Shown here in pieces: positions 61,582 through 64,000 of a DNA stretch of 64,000 nt. Made by a program: the position numbers and the translations under genes. The notes beneath the pieces were generated by a model. It was not told the DNA's origin. It worked only from the letters and a program-made list of their open reading frames with translations, and did no database searches. The stretch is from assembly GCF_002105155.1 (NCBI RefSeq), contig NW_019028997.1, positions 350,001 through 414,000 of the forward strand, written 5' to 3'. Every line of letters begins with the position of its first letter. Within the stretch, counting starts at the first letter, position 1. Source of the stretch: Lobosporangium transversale. Taxonomy: Eukaryota > Mortierellomycota > Mortierellomycetes > Mortierellales > Mortierellaceae.

Positions 61582-62562
61582 AGCTCTCCATCCATCATAC
61601 TTATATCTTTTTTATCCTCTCTCCATCCTACGCGCTTTTTCTAAGATTCACGAGGTTTTCGATTTCTTTTTTATAACTTCCGTTCTATTTCAATAAATCC
61701 AGCTACAACTTGGCGGTTCTCACTTTTTTTTTTATTTATTTATTTTTATTTTTATTTTTTTATTTATATATATGTACACTCTCCCCGTTTCATTGGCACA
61801 AATAAAGGTTCGTAGAATCCTTTTGCTTACCTGGTCTTACGACATCTACTAGGACGTGTATCAAATCCTCTGAGGACTGGGGAATATCTCACCGAGCTCT
61901 GCCAGCGGATTCATTTCTGTCTTAGTAGGGATCTTTTCGATGGAGACTTTATCATCAGATTTTGGAATGCACAGCTTCCAAAGTGTGCAGAGATTTGGAT
62001 CAATGTTGTATAATTCAGGTATCAACCAGCATGGTGTCCCGGTATGGGCGCGAATTGATTACGTTTTATATTAAAGCTTTGAATCTAGTCATCCAGTATA
62101 GGCTTGGCTGCAATATTCTCATCAGATTGAGGAAATAGCTGTGGAATGCATTGTCTCTTCAGCGAGGCTCTGTGTAGAGTTACAAGCCATCTCAAAGCCA
62201 GACAAGGAACAAGCCCTGCAGAATGTCTTTTCTCTTCATGAGGGCAGTGATGCAGACGTCTTGTTTTTTAGTTAGCGGCTTGCTGATGGGATTGACGATT
62301 GATACTTTCCTTTGAAGTGCCTGCTGCGTGGTTTAGTTGCTCGTCTGTTGTTCAAGTGCTGGTGTCACGTTTCTCATGTAAGTCAGATTATGTATGTTTT
62401 ACCTTTGCATTGGAAATTCCTGAAATACAAGCTATATTCATCTCTATAGGCCAGTGTTTCGTCCAGGAATTGCGCTTTTACATCGCTGCAACCTTTCAAA
62501 GAATGCGTTTGTCATCAACCATTTGTGTTCCGTCTGATGAAAAAAAAAAAAAAAAAAAAAAA

Positions 62563-62597
<35 letters not shown>

Positions 62598-63050
62598 TTA
62601 AAAATGTTCAACTTATAGTAAATTTAATAAAAGTGATAATCTCTTTACTTGACAGCTTGAGATAGAAAGCTGATGAATTGAGATTTAGGAAGATGGCCAC
62701 AAGCAACCAGCTTCCTCCAAAAATGAACCCATGACCAGCTTGCGATAATGAGGTAAATGATAGTTTTATTTACTATCAGGTTCTACAGAGATGGTTCAAA
62801 AGAAAAATAAGCTGATGGGGTGATCTCAGTGTAGAAGCAGCAATATTCACTAGATACTGACTCTAATTGGAGATCAAGCAGGCTGACATTGGCATATTTA
62901 TGGTTATGGGGCATACACTCATCGTCAAAACCTGCCTGCTATATTATTTTAGCGACTTTAACTTAACATTTCTGCCTCCAGGAAAAAGTACGCCCTACAA
63001 AATCGTAGCCATCCTGCAGATATCATGAAATTAATAAGACCAGGCAACAA
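61582..63050. other. Unassigned DNA before the Crypton-like gene
   Basis: No gene is recognised with confidence. A fragment near 62100-62270 (IEEIAVECIVSSARLCVELQ) could be an upstream exon of the next element. A poly-A tract is followed by (AAT)n at 62541-62600. Confidence 0.35.
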
Positions 63051-63062
63051 TATCACATGTCG

Positions 63063-64000
63063 GTTGATAATGCATACTCGACAGATCAATTCAAGAAGTT
63101 CATGAAGCTTTCTTGGACCCGATCGTACAAATTCCAGAATGGGGGGGAGCTAAAACCCATAAGCTGATTGGGGCTCGCGATCGAGTTGCTTTTGCTTTGA
63201 ATCACTTTTTAATTATTCGTGGACAAAGTTTACGTGATGCGAAATTGAGTAGTCTGTTCCCATATATCCACGCAACAGCAGAGAATGGACGTCAGCTTTG
63301 TTTCGTTCTTGTTCTTGAGATCGTCCACGGCAATACAAATCAGGGCCACGCCGTCTATTCGTCTTGTATTCGCAACAAAGACGTTGAGCTCTGTCCTATA
63401 GGTGCTTTAGGATTTTATCTATTGGAGTTATGGATGGTTAGTTCCTGCTTTCCGACATGTTTTTTTTTTTTTTTTTTGTTTAATACTATGATGTTATACC
63501 GACATACCAACATTCGATTTGGCACTCCATCTTTTGGATTGTAGGGCAGAGGAAACAACTATCCTGATTTTCATGAAGACAAATGGATGGAAACTTTTCT
63601 CCTTTCCGGTGCCTCTGATGGTACTGCAATTTCTTCAGCCACGCTCTACAAGTAAGTAAAGCAGCATATCGAAGTAATCAGAGCCATGCGTGGTAGTTGT
63701 ATTAATATTAATAAATGGCTTTTCTTCGTGGCTTCTTATTTTTGTAGATCCATGAAAGGGATTATGGAAAAGGCAGGTTATCATACCGATAAGGTTACGT
63801 ATGACCGCAAAGCTGGAGCACAACACGCAGCCCTCATAGGATCGACGCATGGCCAGATATCTGAGCAAGGCAACTGGCCTCACACCCGCTTGGCGATCTA
63901 TTATATGCATCCAATCGCAAAGAGTGCTCCGTATGCAATGGCTGGATTCTCACAGCCTAATGAGGACTTCTGTATCCCTCGTAACACGCTTATTCCTGAC
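63063..64000 (+). mobile_element. Crypton/Ndc10-like tyrosine recombinase, partial, with frameshift
   Basis: Exons are 63063-63436, 63545-63651 and 63748 to the window edge. Recognisable parts: VDNAYSTDQFKKFMKLSW, then KLIGARDRVAFALNHFLIIR (with the first catalytic-type Arg), NQGHAVYSSCIRNKDVELCP and LCPIGALGFYL. The last exon has RKAGAQHAALIGSTH and TRLAIYYMHPIAKSAPYAMA followed by GFSQ. This order is that of fungal Ndc10-domain-II/Crypton recombinases. The first exon changes frame within a run of seven G at about 63141-63147, so one base appears lost. The 3' end lies beyond the window. The protein would cut and rejoin DNA as a tyrosine recombinase if intact; the frame loss suggests it is not. 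Confidence 0.6.

Overview
This is a eukaryotic, fungal window. Genes are rich in short GT-AG introns, and intergenic DNA is AT-rich and full of A/T homopolymers and microsatellites. The gene content points to an early-diverging fungus, most likely Mortierellomycotina: a Crinkler with a P-loop ATPase region, RNI-type leucine-rich-repeat (LRR) proteins with a Mortierella-type N-terminal region, a Crypton-type recombinase and Helitron remnants. That placement rests on family resemblance; no search could be run. All exon models were spliced by eye.

Layout. 1-5094 is gene-free low-complexity DNA. 5095-7794 (+) is an eleven-finger C2H2 protein. 7795-15667 is gene-poor DNA with microsatellites, a small TIR element and blocks repeated elsewhere in the window. 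15668-17491 (-) is an LRR-only gene. 18010-23476 (-) is a KAT6/Sas3-like MYST histone acetyltransferase with a double PHD finger and a very long acidic tail. 23832-25115 (-) is a secreted S1/P1 nuclease. 25481-26259 (-) is an NME6-like nucleoside diphosphate kinase. Divergent from it, 26490-30799 (+) is a long multi-exon gene resembling FIRRM/FLIP (C1orf112), with frame irregularities.

31280-46194 is a transposon graveyard and accessory zone. It holds a DDE transposase fragment, a transposase HTH fragment, a decayed Ty3/gypsy pol, a Crinkler pseudogene with two frameshifts, a decayed Helitron (38412-40629, -) and a 1-kb TIR element. An LRR gene with an N-terminal domain (42069-44570, +) follows, sitting between two direct copies of the Helitron 5' region. 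The DNA around this gene is an inverted mosaic of blocks from 9.6-17.8 kb.

48366-53039 (+) is VPS18. 54553-56080 (+) and 56923-57741 (-) are low-complexity hypothetical proteins. 58350-59533 (-) is an isochorismatase-family hydrolase. 60195-64000 again holds element fragments and ends inside a Crypton/Ndc10-like tyrosine recombinase.

The housekeeping genes (HAT, NDPK, VPS18, hydrolase) are independent of one another. The biologically interesting part is the LRR/Helitron zone: two LRR genes built from nearly identical 84-bp units whose variation falls at the surface-exposed LRR positions, one of them within what looks like a Helitron-borne or Helitron-flanked mosaic. No tRNA, rRNA or CRISPR array was seen.
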